From Acridotheres tristis (taxonomy: Eukaryota; Chordata; Aves; Passeriformes; Sturnidae), in assembly GCA_037013685.1 (NCBI GenBank), contig CM072886.1, positions 59,264,933 to 59,328,932 of the forward strand: a stretch of 64,000 bases of DNA. Direction: 5' to 3'. Position numbers and translations under genes: made by a program. How positions within the stretch are numbered: the stretch's first letter is position 1; every line of letters begins with the position of its first letter. Positions 54,679 through 63,600 of the stretch are shown here, piece after piece. Below the pieces are notes generated by a model that saw only the letters and a list, made by a program, of their open reading frames with translations, made no database searches and had not been told where the DNA came from.

Positions 54679-54683
54679 GCAAA
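54679..54683 (+). repeat. Target-site duplication, left copy (GCAAA)
   Basis: GCAAA lies directly before the TG start of the 5' LTR and is repeated exactly after the 3' LTR at 60652-60656. A 5-bp duplication is usual for ERVL-type elements. Its exactness shows one insertion event without later rearrangement. Confidence 0.9.
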
Positions 54684-54857
54684 TGTCCTAGGGTGATGTT
54701 ATGGTGTTTGTATCTCCAAATCGTGTGTTCTGATTATGTTTGGTATTATGTCCTGTGCTTACAGGACTGACTCTGAAAGTGAAGCTTTGTTTTGTCTTGT
54801 TATCAGCCGGCTCACCTCCCCCATGGTCTATGTTTAGGAGAGGTTTTGGCTCTGCTG

Positions 54858-54858
<1 letters not shown>

Positions 54859-54907
<49 letters not shown>

Positions 54908-54945
54908 CTGCTTGCTTGCTTGCTTGCTTGCCTGCTTGCTTGCTT
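54859..54945 (+). repeat. (CTTG)n array inside the 5' LTR
   Basis: About 22 units of CTTG with three C-substituted variants (CCTG), 87 bp. The matching array in the 3' LTR is 75 bp. The array makes long chance open frames: Leu-Ala-Cys repeats on + and Ser-Lys-Gln-Ala repeats on -. These should not be read as proteins. Confidence 0.95.
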
Positions 54946-55287
54946 CTGCCTCTTTTTCTTTCCTTCGCTTTGCCCTTGCTTTTTGCTTGTTAGTTAGTTC
55001 AGCTAGGCAGTCCAACTTTTCCCCTGGACTGTTTTCTTTTCCACCCCGTCCCCTCCCTCTCCTGGATACCATCTGGACCTGTTCTGGACGGGGACCTGGG
55101 AAACCCCAAGAAACACCGGGAGCCTACACTCTGTCACCTGCAGCAGTCATTCCCCAGCGCCGGAGACTGATAACTGGGCGACCACTCGCCGGAGAGACTG
55201 AGATTGCCATCCCTTCAGAACGGTGAAAGAGTTTTTTTGTCAGCTGGTGTTGTTGTTTCCCTGTGCTGGGGAGTGTTTTGCTTGTTA

Positions 55288-55293
55288 AATAAA
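55288..55293 (+). terminator. LTR polyadenylation signal (5' copy)
   Basis: AATAAA within the LTR, about 130 bp before its 3' end. The equivalent in the 3' LTR at 60515-60520 would end the proviral transcript. Confidence 0.7.
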
Positions 55294-55434
55294 CAGGTCT
55301 TTTTTTTCCCACTCTTCTCTGAGGAAATTCTTCCCGAACCCGGTGGTGGGGGGGAGGAGTCGTGGGGTTTGCTGTCTGGGGGCTCCTTCTGGAGGTTTTT
55401 CCCCAAATTCGCCCTAAACCAGGACAAATACTCT

Positions 55435-55452
55435 TGGCGCCCATCTCGGGGC
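55435..55452 (+). other. Candidate tRNA primer-binding site
   Basis: TGGCGCCCATCTCGGGGC begins 8 bases after the LTR end. The TGGCGCCC start and GGGGC end resemble lysine-tRNA-type primer sites, but the middle differs, so the exact tRNA is uncertain. In most retroviruses the site lies 0-3 bases from the LTR, so this spacing is unusual. Confidence 0.5.
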
Positions 55453-55532
55453 TTGAGAAAGTGGGAAAAAAACCCTGTTCTAATAATAATTTGGTTCAAA
55501 TTATTTTGTGTTGTATAGAGCAGTCATTGGCT

Positions 55533-57518
55533 ATGTTTTTGGAATTCATGTCTTTTGGGGTGGAGGCCTGCATGGGTTTCTGGTCCCTAGGGTTTTTTGA
55601 GATCTTAATACCTCTGTGGTCCCTAGGTTTATTTTCTTATCCAGAAATAGCTCCAGTATTGTCCCTAATATGTAGTTTCTGTAGCAGAGGGGCATTGACC
55701 AGAATATCCATCGGGCTGGGCTTGGTTTTAATGGCCTGCAGGAGATTTATGAAAGTGCTGGAGTCTGTCCCAGGAATGTATGGTTCTTGGTTATGGCTGT
55801 GCACTCAGTTTGTTAGAGGAGAAGCAGGGGATGAGGCTTTTCAGCCTTTGTTTTCCTTCTTCTCCTCTGAATTTGTTACATCCTTATTAGAGAATGTTCA
55901 GTTCCCCCTGAATGTTAAAGAGACCATCTTTCTGGTGTTTAATATCGTAAGCTTTGTCTATACAGTTTGCAGTTTCTCTAGAATGAGAGCTGAGATTTCT
56001 AGAGGGACTGATGAGACCCCTGACCCCAGGGTAGAGCCAGGCGTGAGAAATCCCGAGTGGTGTGGGAAATGGGAGGATATGGGCCAAATCTTAAAGGAAT
56101 TTTCTGACCCTACATCCTGGGATTTTCCATGTGACCAAATTCAGAACCCAGCTGAGGTGGCAAAGTACCTGAAAGAGAAGTGCCAGGATAATTCTAAGGA
56201 GAAGAAGATCATTGCAGTGAGCTGGGCCCTGGCATATGCTTATCGTACCCTGCTAGATACTGTAGGGCAGCAGACAGAGGAAGGGGGACAAGCAGATAAA
56301 TCAGCCACTATCCCAGTCACTCAGGCTGCAGCCAACACCCCAGGCTCAAGGCCAGCAGCTAAAGCAGTCAGTAAGCCTCAACCAATGGCTGTTGCTACCA
56401 GCACGAGAAGTGGAAAGTGCACAGACAAGACCGATCGACCAGTGGATGACGATGGTGATGATGATGCAGGAGAAGGACCCTCAACGCCTCCTGACATAAA
56501 ACCAGAAGTCAAAGCAACTGGTACAAGATCAGAGGCCAATATTGAGTCCTTTTCCCTAAAGGACCTCCGTGGCCTAAGAAAGGATTACACCCGACGACCT
56601 GATGAGTCTATAATTAGTTGGCTGGTCCGTCTTTGGGATGCTGCAGGCGAGGCTACAATTCTGGACGGCACTGAAGCCAGGCATTTGGGATCCCTGTCAC
56701 ATGATCCTGTCATCGACCAAGGAATGATGAGGGGGCCTAACCCTCAAAGCCTCTGGGCACGGGTCCTGGACAGTGTAGCACAAAGATACCTGTGTGCAGA
56801 CGATCTTTATATGCAGCAGACCCAGTGGAAGACGATAGAACAAGGGATCCAACGCCTGAGAGAAATGGCAGTGGCAGAGATTATCTTCTCAGATGACATA
56901 ACAACTAGGAATCCGGACTTGGTACTGTGTACATCTGTGATGTGGCGAAAACTTGTACGGCTTGGGCCCCATGAATACGCTTCTGCTTTAGCAATAATGA
57001 AGCGGGATGAGAGGGATGAGACTGTGCTCGATATGGCGAAGAAGCTCCGAGCATATGCAGATGCCGTGCATGGCCCAACACATGCCAGAATTGCAGCTGT
57101 GGAAACACGTCTGCAGAAATTAGAAGACAAGATAGAGGAGAATCATAAAAGACTCAGGGAGGAGATCAAAGAGGACCTTCTCCAAATCTCAGCAGTACAA
57201 ATTAGAGGCCCGGGTATCCAACGTAGACGTTCCCCTGATGGGGAGAGGAGGTACACCCCACGAGCTGAGCTGTGGTTCTTCCTACGTGATTGCGGAGAAA
57301 ACATGAGGAGATGGGATGGAAAATCTACTGCTGCTCTGGCACAACGGGTGCGTGAATTGAAGGAAGGCAAGACTCAAAGAAGAAGTTCCACCAAAAGGAG
57401 AGCAGCTCCAGTTGCCCGTAGCCAAGCTGCCAAGTATAATGATGATGATGGTATGTCCGATCCCCTTGAAGGAACCTCTAAGACATATGCCCAAGGAAAG
57501 AAGGATAAACAGGCTTAG
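55533..57518 (+). CDS. gag: ERV Gag-like polyprotein
   Basis: An intact 661-codon frame from the first ATG (55533) to TAG at 57516-57518. The frame is open back into the LTR (55362), but with only a GTG there, so I use the ATG. The first ~150 residues are strongly hydrophobic, with several membrane-like segments (near residues 10-35, 40-72 and 131-147) and no N-terminal Gly for myristoylation. A Ser/Thr/Pro/Ala and acidic linker follows (about residues 250-330, including PVDDDGDDDAGEG). Next comes a helical capsid-like region (from SFSLKDLRGLRKDY) and a likely coiled coil (RIAAVETRLQKLEDKIEENH). The end is basic (RRRSPDGERR, QRRSSTKRRA). No CCHC zinc knuckle is present, which fits ERVL/spuma-type Gag. 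The role is inferred from position upstream of pol and from the capsid-like region. Confidence 0.8.
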   Translation: MFLEFMSFGVEACMGFWSLGFFEILIPLWSLGLFSYPEIAPVLSLICSFCSRGALTRISIGLGLVLMACRRFMKVLESVPGMYGSWLWLCTQFVRGEAGDEAFQPLFSFFSSEFVTSLLENVQFPLNVKETIFLVFNIVSFVYTVCSFSRMRAEISRGTDETPDPRVEPGVRNPEWCGKWEDMGQILKEFSDPTSWDFPCDQIQNPAEVAKYLKEKCQDNSKEKKIIAVSWALAYAYRTLLDTVGQQTEEGGQADKSATIPVTQAAANTPGSRPAAKAVSKPQPMAVATSTRSGKCTDKTDRPVDDDGDDDAGEGPSTPPDIKPEVKATGTRSEANIESFSLKDLRGLRKDYTRRPDESIISWLVRLWDAAGEATILDGTEARHLGSLSHDPVIDQGMMRGPNPQSLWARVLDSVAQRYLCADDLYMQQTQWKTIEQGIQRLREMAVAEIIFSDDITTRNPDLVLCTSVMWRKLVRLGPHEYASALAIMKRDERDETVLDMAKKLRAYADAVHGPTHARIAAVETRLQKLEDKIEENHKRLREEIKEDLLQISAVQIRGPGIQRRRSPDGERRYTPRAELWFFLRDCGENMRRWDGKSTAALAQRVRELKEGKTQRRSSTKRRAAPVARSQAAKYNDDDGMSDPLEGTSKTYAQGKKDKQA

Positions 57519-57541
57519 AGGGGCCCTGCCTCTAGCCAGGG
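57516..57541 (+). promoter_or_regulatory. Candidate gag-pol UAG readthrough site with downstream hairpin
   Basis: The gag UAG (57516-57518) is followed in the same frame by the open pol frame, with no ATG before the protease motif. Five bases after the UAG a 5-bp stem can form, CCCTG (57524-57528) with CAGGG (57537-57541), enclosing 8 bases. Gammaretroviruses express pol by suppression of a UAG with a downstream structure. The same mechanism is inferred here. Confidence 0.5.
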
Positions 57542-59816
57542 AGAGGCGAGGGAAAATCGTGTTTTCTGGACTGTGTGGATTCGTTGGCCTGGCACATCGG
57601 AACCACAAAAGTATAAAGCTTTGGTTGATACTGGTGCACAATGCACATTAGTCCCATCAAGATATGTGGGGGCAGAATCTGTCTCTATTGCTGGTGTGAC
57701 AGGTGGATCACAGGACTTTACCTTGGTGGAAGCTGATGTGAGTTTGACTGGACATGAATGGAAAAAACATCCTATTGTGACTGGCCCAGAGGCCCCATGC
57801 ATTTTGGGCATAGATTACCTCCGAAGGGGGTATTTTAAAGACCCAAAAGGATTCAGATGGGCATTTGGGATAGCAGCTGTGGTGACAGAGGGCATCCAGC
57901 AATTGAACACCTTGCCTGGACTGTCTGAGAATCCAACTACAGTAGGACTTCTGAAGGGAGAAGAGCAAAAGGTACCAATTGCCACTTCCACAGTGCATCA
58001 CCGACAATACAGAACAACTCGAGATGCTGTGGTTCCCATCCATAAGATGATTCGAGAGCTGGAGAGCCAAGGGGTGGTCAGCAAAACCCACTCACCCTTT
58101 AACAGCCCCATCTGGCCTGTGCGTAAATCTGAAGGAGAATGGAGATTGACTGTGGACTATCGTGCATTGAATGAGGTGACTCCACCGCTGAGCGCTGCTG
58201 TGCCGGACATGCTGGAACTGCAGTACGAGCTGGAGTCCAAGGCAGCAAAGTGGTACGCCACCATTGACATCGCCAATGCATTCTTCTCCATTCCTCTGGC
58301 AGCAGAATGCAGGCCTCAGTTTGCTTTCACCTGGAGGGGTGTGCAGTACACCTGGAATCGACTGCCCCAGGGGTGGAAGCACAGTCCTACCATCTGCCAT
58401 GGACTGATCCAGACTACACTAGAAAAGGGTGAGGCTCCAGAACATTTACAATATATTGATGATATCATTGTGTGGGGGAACACAGCAGCAGAAGTGTTCA
58501 AGAAAGGAGAGAGAATCATCCGAATCCTCCTGGAAGCCGGCTTCGCCATCAAGAAGAGTAAAGTTAAGGGACCCGCTCGAGAGATCCAGTTCCTGGGAGT
58601 GAAGTGGCAAGATGGACGGCGTCAGATTCCTACTGATGTCATCAACAAAATCACAGCTATGTCCCCACCAACCAACAAGAAGGAGACACAAGCTTTCTTA
58701 GGTGCCATAGGTTTTTGGAGGATGCACATTCCTGAGTACAGTCAGATCGTGAGCCCTCTTTACCTGGTCACCCGCAAGAAGAACGATTTCCACTGGGGCC
58801 CTGAGCAGCAACAAGCTTTTGCCCAGATAAAGCAAGAAATTGCTCATGCAGTAGCCCTTGGCCCAGTCAGGACGGGACCAGATGTGAAGAACGTGCTCTA
58901 CTCTGCAGCCGGGAACCATGGTCTGTCCTGGAGCCTGTGGCAGAAGGTGCCCGGTGAGACTCGAGGCCGACCATTAGGATTTTGGAGTCGGAGCTACAGA
59001 GGGTCTGAAGCTAACTACACCCCAACAGAGAAGGAAATCTTGGCCGCCTACGAAGGAGTCCAAGCAGCCTCAGAGGTGGTTGGCACAGAAGCACAACTCC
59101 TTCTGGCACCCCGACTACCGGTGCTGGGGTGGATGTTCAGAGGAAAAGTTCCCTCCACCCACCATGCCACCAGTGCTACATGGAGCAAGTGGATTGCCCT
59201 CATTACACAGCGCGCCCGGATTGGAAAACTGAATCGCCCTGGGATTTTGGAAGTAATTACAAATTGGCCCGAAGGTGAAAGTTTTGGTGTCACAGATGAG
59301 GAACAAGAACCAGTGACACGGGCTGAAGAAGCTCCACCGTATAACCAACTGCCAGCAGAGGAAACACGCTATGCTCTATTCACCGACGGTTCCTGTCGCA
59401 TTGTGGGGATGAACCAGAAGTGGAAAGCAGCCGTATGGAGCCCCACACGACGGGTAGCAGAGGCCACTGAAGGAGAGGGTGGGTCCAGTCAACTTGCTGA
59501 ACTCAAAGCGGTTCAACTGGCCCTAGACATTGCAGAGAGAGAAAAGTGGCCAAGGCTTTACCTTTATACCAATTCATGGATGGTAGCCAATGCTCTGTGG
59601 GGATGGTTGGAGAGATGGAAAAAGGCTGACTGGCAGCGTAGAGGAAAACCAATTTGGGCTGCCAATGAATGGAAAGACATTGCCACCAGGATAGAGAAGC
59701 TGCCTGTGAAAGTCCGTCACATAGATGCCCATGTCCCCAAGAGTCGGGCTAATGAGGAACACCGACACAATGAGCAGGTAGATCAGGCTGCACAGATAGA
59801 AGTGTCAAAGGTTTGA
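57519..59816 (+). CDS. pol: ERV Pol: protease, reverse transcriptase, RNase H; no integrase
   Basis: A 765-codon open frame directly after the gag UAG, stopping at TGA 59814-59816. Numbered from 57519, an aspartic protease has its DTGA active site at residue 37 and an ILGIDYL motif further on. Reverse transcriptase follows, with the Asp-containing motif TIDIANAFF, LPQGW and the catalytic YIDD at about residue 312 (58452-58463). RNase H has D623 (TDGS), E661 (AELKAV), a final D755 (NEQVDQAA) and the HIDAHVPKS region. The third expected catalytic Asp is Asn at residue 685 (59571-59573, YTNSW), so RNase H may be weakened or inactive. The frame ends a few residues after RNase H. No zinc-binding or DDE integrase domain follows before the LTR 108 bp downstream. 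There are no internal stops or frameshifts. The annotated start is the readthrough point, not an initiation codon. Confidence 0.93.
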   Translation, partial: RGPASSQGEARENRVFWTVWIRWPGTSEPQKYKALVDTGAQCTLVPSRYVGAESVSIAGVTGGSQDFTLVEADVSLTGHEWKKHPIVTGPEAPCILGIDYLRRGYFKDPKGFRWAFGIAAVVTEGIQQLNTLPGLSENPTTVGLLKGEEQKVPIATSTVHHRQYRTTRDAVVPIHKMIRELESQGVVSKTHSPFNSPIWPVRKSEGEWRLTVDYRALNEVTPPLSAAVPDMLELQYELESKAAKWYATIDIANAFFSIPLAAECRPQFAFTWRGVQYTWNRLPQGWKHSPTICHGLIQTTLEKGEAPEHLQYIDDIIVWGNTAAEVFKKGERIIRILLEAGFAIKKSKVKGPAREIQFLGVKWQDGRRQIPTDVINKITAMSPPTNKKETQAFLGAIGFWRMHIPEYSQIVSPLYLVTRKKNDFHWGPEQQQAFAQIKQEIAHAVALGPVRTGPDVKNVLYSAAGNHGLSWSLWQKVPGETRGRPLGFWSRSYRGSEANYTPTEKEILAAYEGVQAASEVVGTEAQLLLAPRLPVLGWMFRGKVPSTHHATSATWSKWIALITQRARIGKLNRPGILEVITNWPEGESFGVTDEEQEPVTRAEEAPPYNQLPAEETRYALFTDGSCRIVGMNQKWKAAVWSPTRRVAEATEGEGGSSQLAELKAVQLALDIAEREKWPRLYLYTNSWMVANALWGWLERWKKADWQRRGKPIWAANEWKDIATRIEKLPVKVRHIDAHVPKSRANEEHRHNEQVDQAAQIEVSKV

Positions 59817-59907
59817 GCAAGTGAGATGGAAATGTGTTTGAGTAAGTGAAAGATGGAAATTTCTACTTGCTGAAGTTTTTACATGCTGTTTAGTATGTTC
59901 ACGATAT

Positions 59908-59924
59908 GGAGATAAGGGGTGGAA
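59908..59924 (+). other. Polypurine tract
   Basis: GGAGATAAGGGGTGGAA, purine-rich with two T, lies directly before the 3' LTR. In retroelements this is the primer for plus-strand DNA synthesis, so its position supports the LTR boundary. Confidence 0.75.
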
Positions 59925-60097
59925 TGTCCTAGGGTGATGTTATGGTGTTTGTATCTCCAATCGTGTGTTCTGATTATGTTTGGTATTATGTCCTGTGCTT
60001 ACAGGACTGACTCTGAAAGTGAAGCTTTGTTATGTCTTGTTATCAGCCGGCTCACCTCCCCCATGGTCTATGTTTAGGAGAGGTTTTGGCTCTGCTG

Positions 60098-60098
<1 letters not shown>

Positions 60099-60147
<49 letters not shown>

Positions 60148-60173
60148 CTGCTTGCTTGCCTGCTTGCTTGCTT
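60099..60173 (+). repeat. (CTTG)n array inside the 3' LTR
   Basis: About 19 units of CTTG with two CCTG variants, 75 bp, three units shorter than the array in the 5' LTR. The difference shows slippage after insertion or during reverse transcription. Confidence 0.95.
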
Positions 60174-60514
60174 CTGCCTCTTTTTCTTTCCTTCGCTTTG
60201 CCCTTGCTTTTGCTTGTTAGTTAGTTCAGCTAGGCAGTCCAACTTTTCCCCTGGACTGTTTTCTTTTCCACCCCGTCCCCTCCCTCTCCTGGATACCATC
60301 TGGACCTGTTCTGGACGGGGACCTGGGAAACCCCAAGAAACACCGGGAGCCTACACTCTGTCACCTGCAGCAGTCATTCCCCAGCGCCGGAGACTGATAA
60401 CTGGGCGACCACTCGCCGGAGAGACTGAGATTGCCATCCCTTCAGAACGGTGAAAGAGTTTTTTTGTCAGCTGGTGTTGTTGTTTCCCTGTGCTGGGGAG
60501 TGTTTTGCTTGTTA

Positions 60515-60520
60515 AATAAA
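60515..60520 (+). terminator. LTR polyadenylation signal (3' copy)
   Basis: AATAAA in the 3' LTR, equivalent to 55288-55293. The likely signal for the 3' end of proviral RNA. Confidence 0.75.
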
Positions 60521-60651
60521 CAGGTCTTTTTTCCCACTCTTCTCTGAGGAAATTCTTCCCGAACCCGGTGGTGGGGGGGAGGAGTCGTGGGGTTTGCTGT
60601 CTGGGGGCTCCTTCTGGAGGTTTTTCCCCAAATTCGCCCTAAACCAGGACA

Positions 60652-60656
60652 GCAAA
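60652..60656 (+). repeat. Target-site duplication, right copy (GCAAA)
   Basis: Exact copy of the five bases that precede the 5' LTR at 54679-54683. Confidence 0.9.
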
Positions 60657-63600
60657 CAAACAAAAAAAGTGAAAATGGGTAAGTTTATTTATTTCTTCCA
60701 CTAAAACACTATGATTGTTTTGGGGTTGTTTGTTTTTTTTTAAAATCTTTTTGGCCAAAGTTTAAGGATATGGAACATTCCAGTCTGTTCAGTGCACAGG
60801 GGGCTTGGTGGAACTGTAGCCCACTCACAAGCCCACTGTTTTCTTACCTTACCTGAACTGGGGATGAATTTGATCTCCTGCGCACAGTATCTGCAGAAAA
60901 TACACAGATCTACAAGCTACATAGGTCATAAATTGCCATCTGACATCAACATGTAACCATTTGTCATGTCAACTTTTTTATCCTTTGGTAAGCACACCAA
61001 ATACTCCTTTACAGCAATTTCTACACTAATTTTCACATTTAAAAGTCTCTTTTTCAAAATCAAAAATCAGTAGAAACTGTACATGGAAAAGGAGAGGAAA
61101 ATAATGCTTGCATTAATCCTACCTAAGAAAAGATTTTAGAAACGGATACATGGATTCCTGCTGAATGCACAGCAGTACAGCATTCAGCAGTAATTTAAAT
61201 CTATATTATATTTAATAAAACCACAGTGTATTCTCTTGTCCTATTAAAACTGCATTCTACCTTACCAGGTCTGAATAATTTGTATAAAATTGATTGCTAC
61301 AGTTCTTAGTAAGAGCTATAATTGCATTCCTGGTATAACTTAAAATGGTAACCTTATCTTAATTAGTAGCATGCTACAGAAATGCTTCTGAAAGCTGTGG
61401 AAGATTAACCTGCATTTTTAAACTGAAGCCTTGGGGTTGGATTTTTTGTGGTGTTTTGTTTTGTTTTGCTTTTTTATAATTTCATCTCCAACACAGGAAC
61501 TACTGCTAATTTATTGTAAACAAAAAAGAGCAGGGGCTGGGACAAGGTAAAGCTGTCTTTTGAGGACCTGGGAGAAAGCTTCACACAGGCCAACCCCAGC
61601 ACATTGCAGAGGAAAAAAATTCTAATAAATTTCAAAATTTAAAATAAATGAAATAAATTTTTTTTAAAAGGAATAAACAAAAACAAAAAATCAATTTAAA
61701 CACACCACCATCCCAAAAGATTCACATGAGCAATGTGCTGCACACACCCACCAACAGGGTCTGTCATGACAGAACCAAAAGTAACTCCAAAGCTGCAAGT
61801 ACAGCTGCCTGCCCAGCTCATCAGCCACCCAGATGCTGTCTAGCTGATGTGACTTCTGGAAGTATACACTTCACAATATTGCAAAGGAATACCACTGCTT
61901 TGTCAGCCAGAAAAATAAATACTAGTAAAATTTGGTTGCAGGCAACTAAAAGTCCTTTATGCAAATGCTGTTGTTCTGCTCTGGCCTGAGCTTGGGGGAA
62001 ATTTTTTATATTTGTTGACTTTCTTGCTACATTTAAGCATATCCATATTGCTGTTCCGTGGAAAAGTGATACAGCTTTCTAGCTTAATAAACAAATAGCA
62101 ATCAGGTTGATTTAGAATGCACCTCATCAAGCAGCAGCTGTATAGGGTAACTACTCACAGGAGGCAGTGCTGGAACTGCAGTCTGCAATAAAGTCCAAAT
62201 GCTTCCAAATTTTGTCATATATTTTACCAATGTTTGTGCTAGAGTTTTGCTCAGCACTAGTTTTATGAGACCCATCTTAATCCATCAAAAATAACAAAAC
62301 CAAACAAAACAATGCCCATTCCTTATTAGTAATTTCCTTGGACTTCTGTGCTGTCGATCATGTACCACAATATAACTACAGTGAGCTACCAAGCAGTAAA
62401 GGCCAGGATTAGGGTTCCAAGAAATTTCTTTCTGTAACCGTATCTTTTCCAAATTAACTTCTATTCCCAGCTTTTCAGCGGCAAGGAAACATCCAGCTTT
62501 TTAGCCTGGTTCACTAGTCATACCCCAGGACCCACAGGGCACAGGCCACTCTGAAGGCTTCTGTGTGCACCTGTCTGTATAAACACAGCAGGATGGGATT
62601 CTCTGTGCTGTGCTGGAGCTCCACTGAGCCAATTAGGGATACAGAAGCAACAAGGTGGTGTTTCAGAATCGCTATAGTGAATCTGCTTAAAAAGGAACAC
62701 GTGAAGCATGGCACACATCCATGTGCATGTGGGCATCCCTGAACACATCCCTGTATGGTCCCCTGGTATTTCACTTTTCACATGCGTGTAAAATGATTAA
62801 ACTCCCCCAGAAATGGTGAAACCTCTCTCAGAGCTCACTGAAGCAATCCACCTCTGCAAGGTGAAACAAACATGCATTCTTTACTTTAAAGAGAATGTCC
62901 ACAAAGCAAGAATCTGCATTACTTTATTGTTCCGTATAGCCAACAGATACCTAGAGATTTTTTACTTAAGTACTAAGGAGTTAGCTTTTTGATATGAGGC
63001 TGATTCACATCTCAGCCTTTTCTTTAACTTTTACTGACGATATGGAGAGGAAAGAGAGGAACAGAATAAAAATCATCACTTATGCAAGACTGCCTGCCTA
63101 CTGTTTCTGCTTATGGCAATGCATGAGCAGAACAATCAGTTTTACCTCTGGTGTGATCCCAGTCAGTCCGTTAGCTAGTCCTTATAAATCCATCCATCAC
63201 CTCGATGAAAGTCACTGCCTTCCTTTTACCAAAGATAATGTATGTTATTGGGATTATACCACTGCATGCAATGTCATTAAAGAAAGATAGACCACAATTT
63301 ATGACCGAATGTGTGGACAGCAGGGCATTATTTTAACCATAAAATCACAATCTGCAAGGAGAGTGGCCAAACCAGAAGAGCCATTAAAGACTTATAATTA
63401 ACATCAATCAATATGACACAACTGTTGACATCTTTATTACTTTAAATACGCTAATCAAATACTTCTGCATTCAGATAGAAAGATTGATAGGCAGACAAGC
63501 AGAGAGAACATCCCTACAGAGAGCAATTTTAAATTATCTATTCAAAAGGTAACAAAAAAATAAGCACACCAGCATAATCACATGGAAATGCAGTGCACTG

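Larger units (their letters stand above)
54684..55426 (+). repeat. 5' LTR (743 bp)
   Basis: Starts TGTCCTAGGGTGATGTTATG and ends TAAACCAGGACA, matching the 3' LTR at 59925-60651 almost base for base. The 16-bp length difference comes from three extra TTGC units plus single-base or two-base changes in three homopolymers. The only substitution I see is T at 54792 versus A at 60032. It contains a poly(A) signal at 55288-55293. I see no convincing TATA box, so the U3/R border is not defined. Confidence 0.95.
54684..60651 (+). mobile_element. ERVL-like endogenous retrovirus, young, lacking integrase and env
   Basis: A 5,968-bp provirus with two LTRs (TG...CA ends), a primer-binding-like site, a gag-like frame, a protease-reverse transcriptase-RNase H frame, a polypurine tract and a 5-bp target duplication. 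The internal part is 4,498 bp. The RNase H C-terminal motif (HIDAHVPKSRANEEH, NEQVDQAA), the 5-bp duplication and the absence of env suggest the ERVL/class III group, which is related to spumaviruses. That assignment is by motif recognition only. The pol frame stops right after RNase H, so integrase is missing, and no dUTPase or env is present. Outside the tetranucleotide array, the LTRs differ by one substitution and three homopolymer-length changes, so insertion was recent. Mobilisation would need integrase supplied by another element. Confidence 0.92.
59925..60651 (+). repeat. 3' LTR (727 bp)
   Basis: Nearly identical to the 5' LTR (see 54684-55426). It begins TGTCCTAGGG and ends CCAGGACA before the GCAAA duplication. 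Its AATAAA at 60515-60520 is the expected proviral poly(A) signal. The open frames crossing it are repeat-driven. Confidence 0.95.

Noticed and set aside
54792..55226. Long open frames through the LTR rich in Leu-Ala-Cys (+) or Ser-Lys-Gln-Ala (-)
   Set aside because: Produced by reading the CTTG tetranucleotide array; they recur in the other LTR with different length and have no protein features.
55362..55532. Gag frame extended back into the 5' LTR
   Set aside because: Only a GTG is present at 55362 and the stretch covers the LTR end and primer-binding region, which are noncoding; the first ATG is at 55533.
57524..57546. H-type pseudoknot after the gag UAG
   Set aside because: A second stem (57529-57532 with 57543-57546) can be drawn, but the connecting loops are too short (0 and 1 base) to span the stems; only the simple hairpin is kept.
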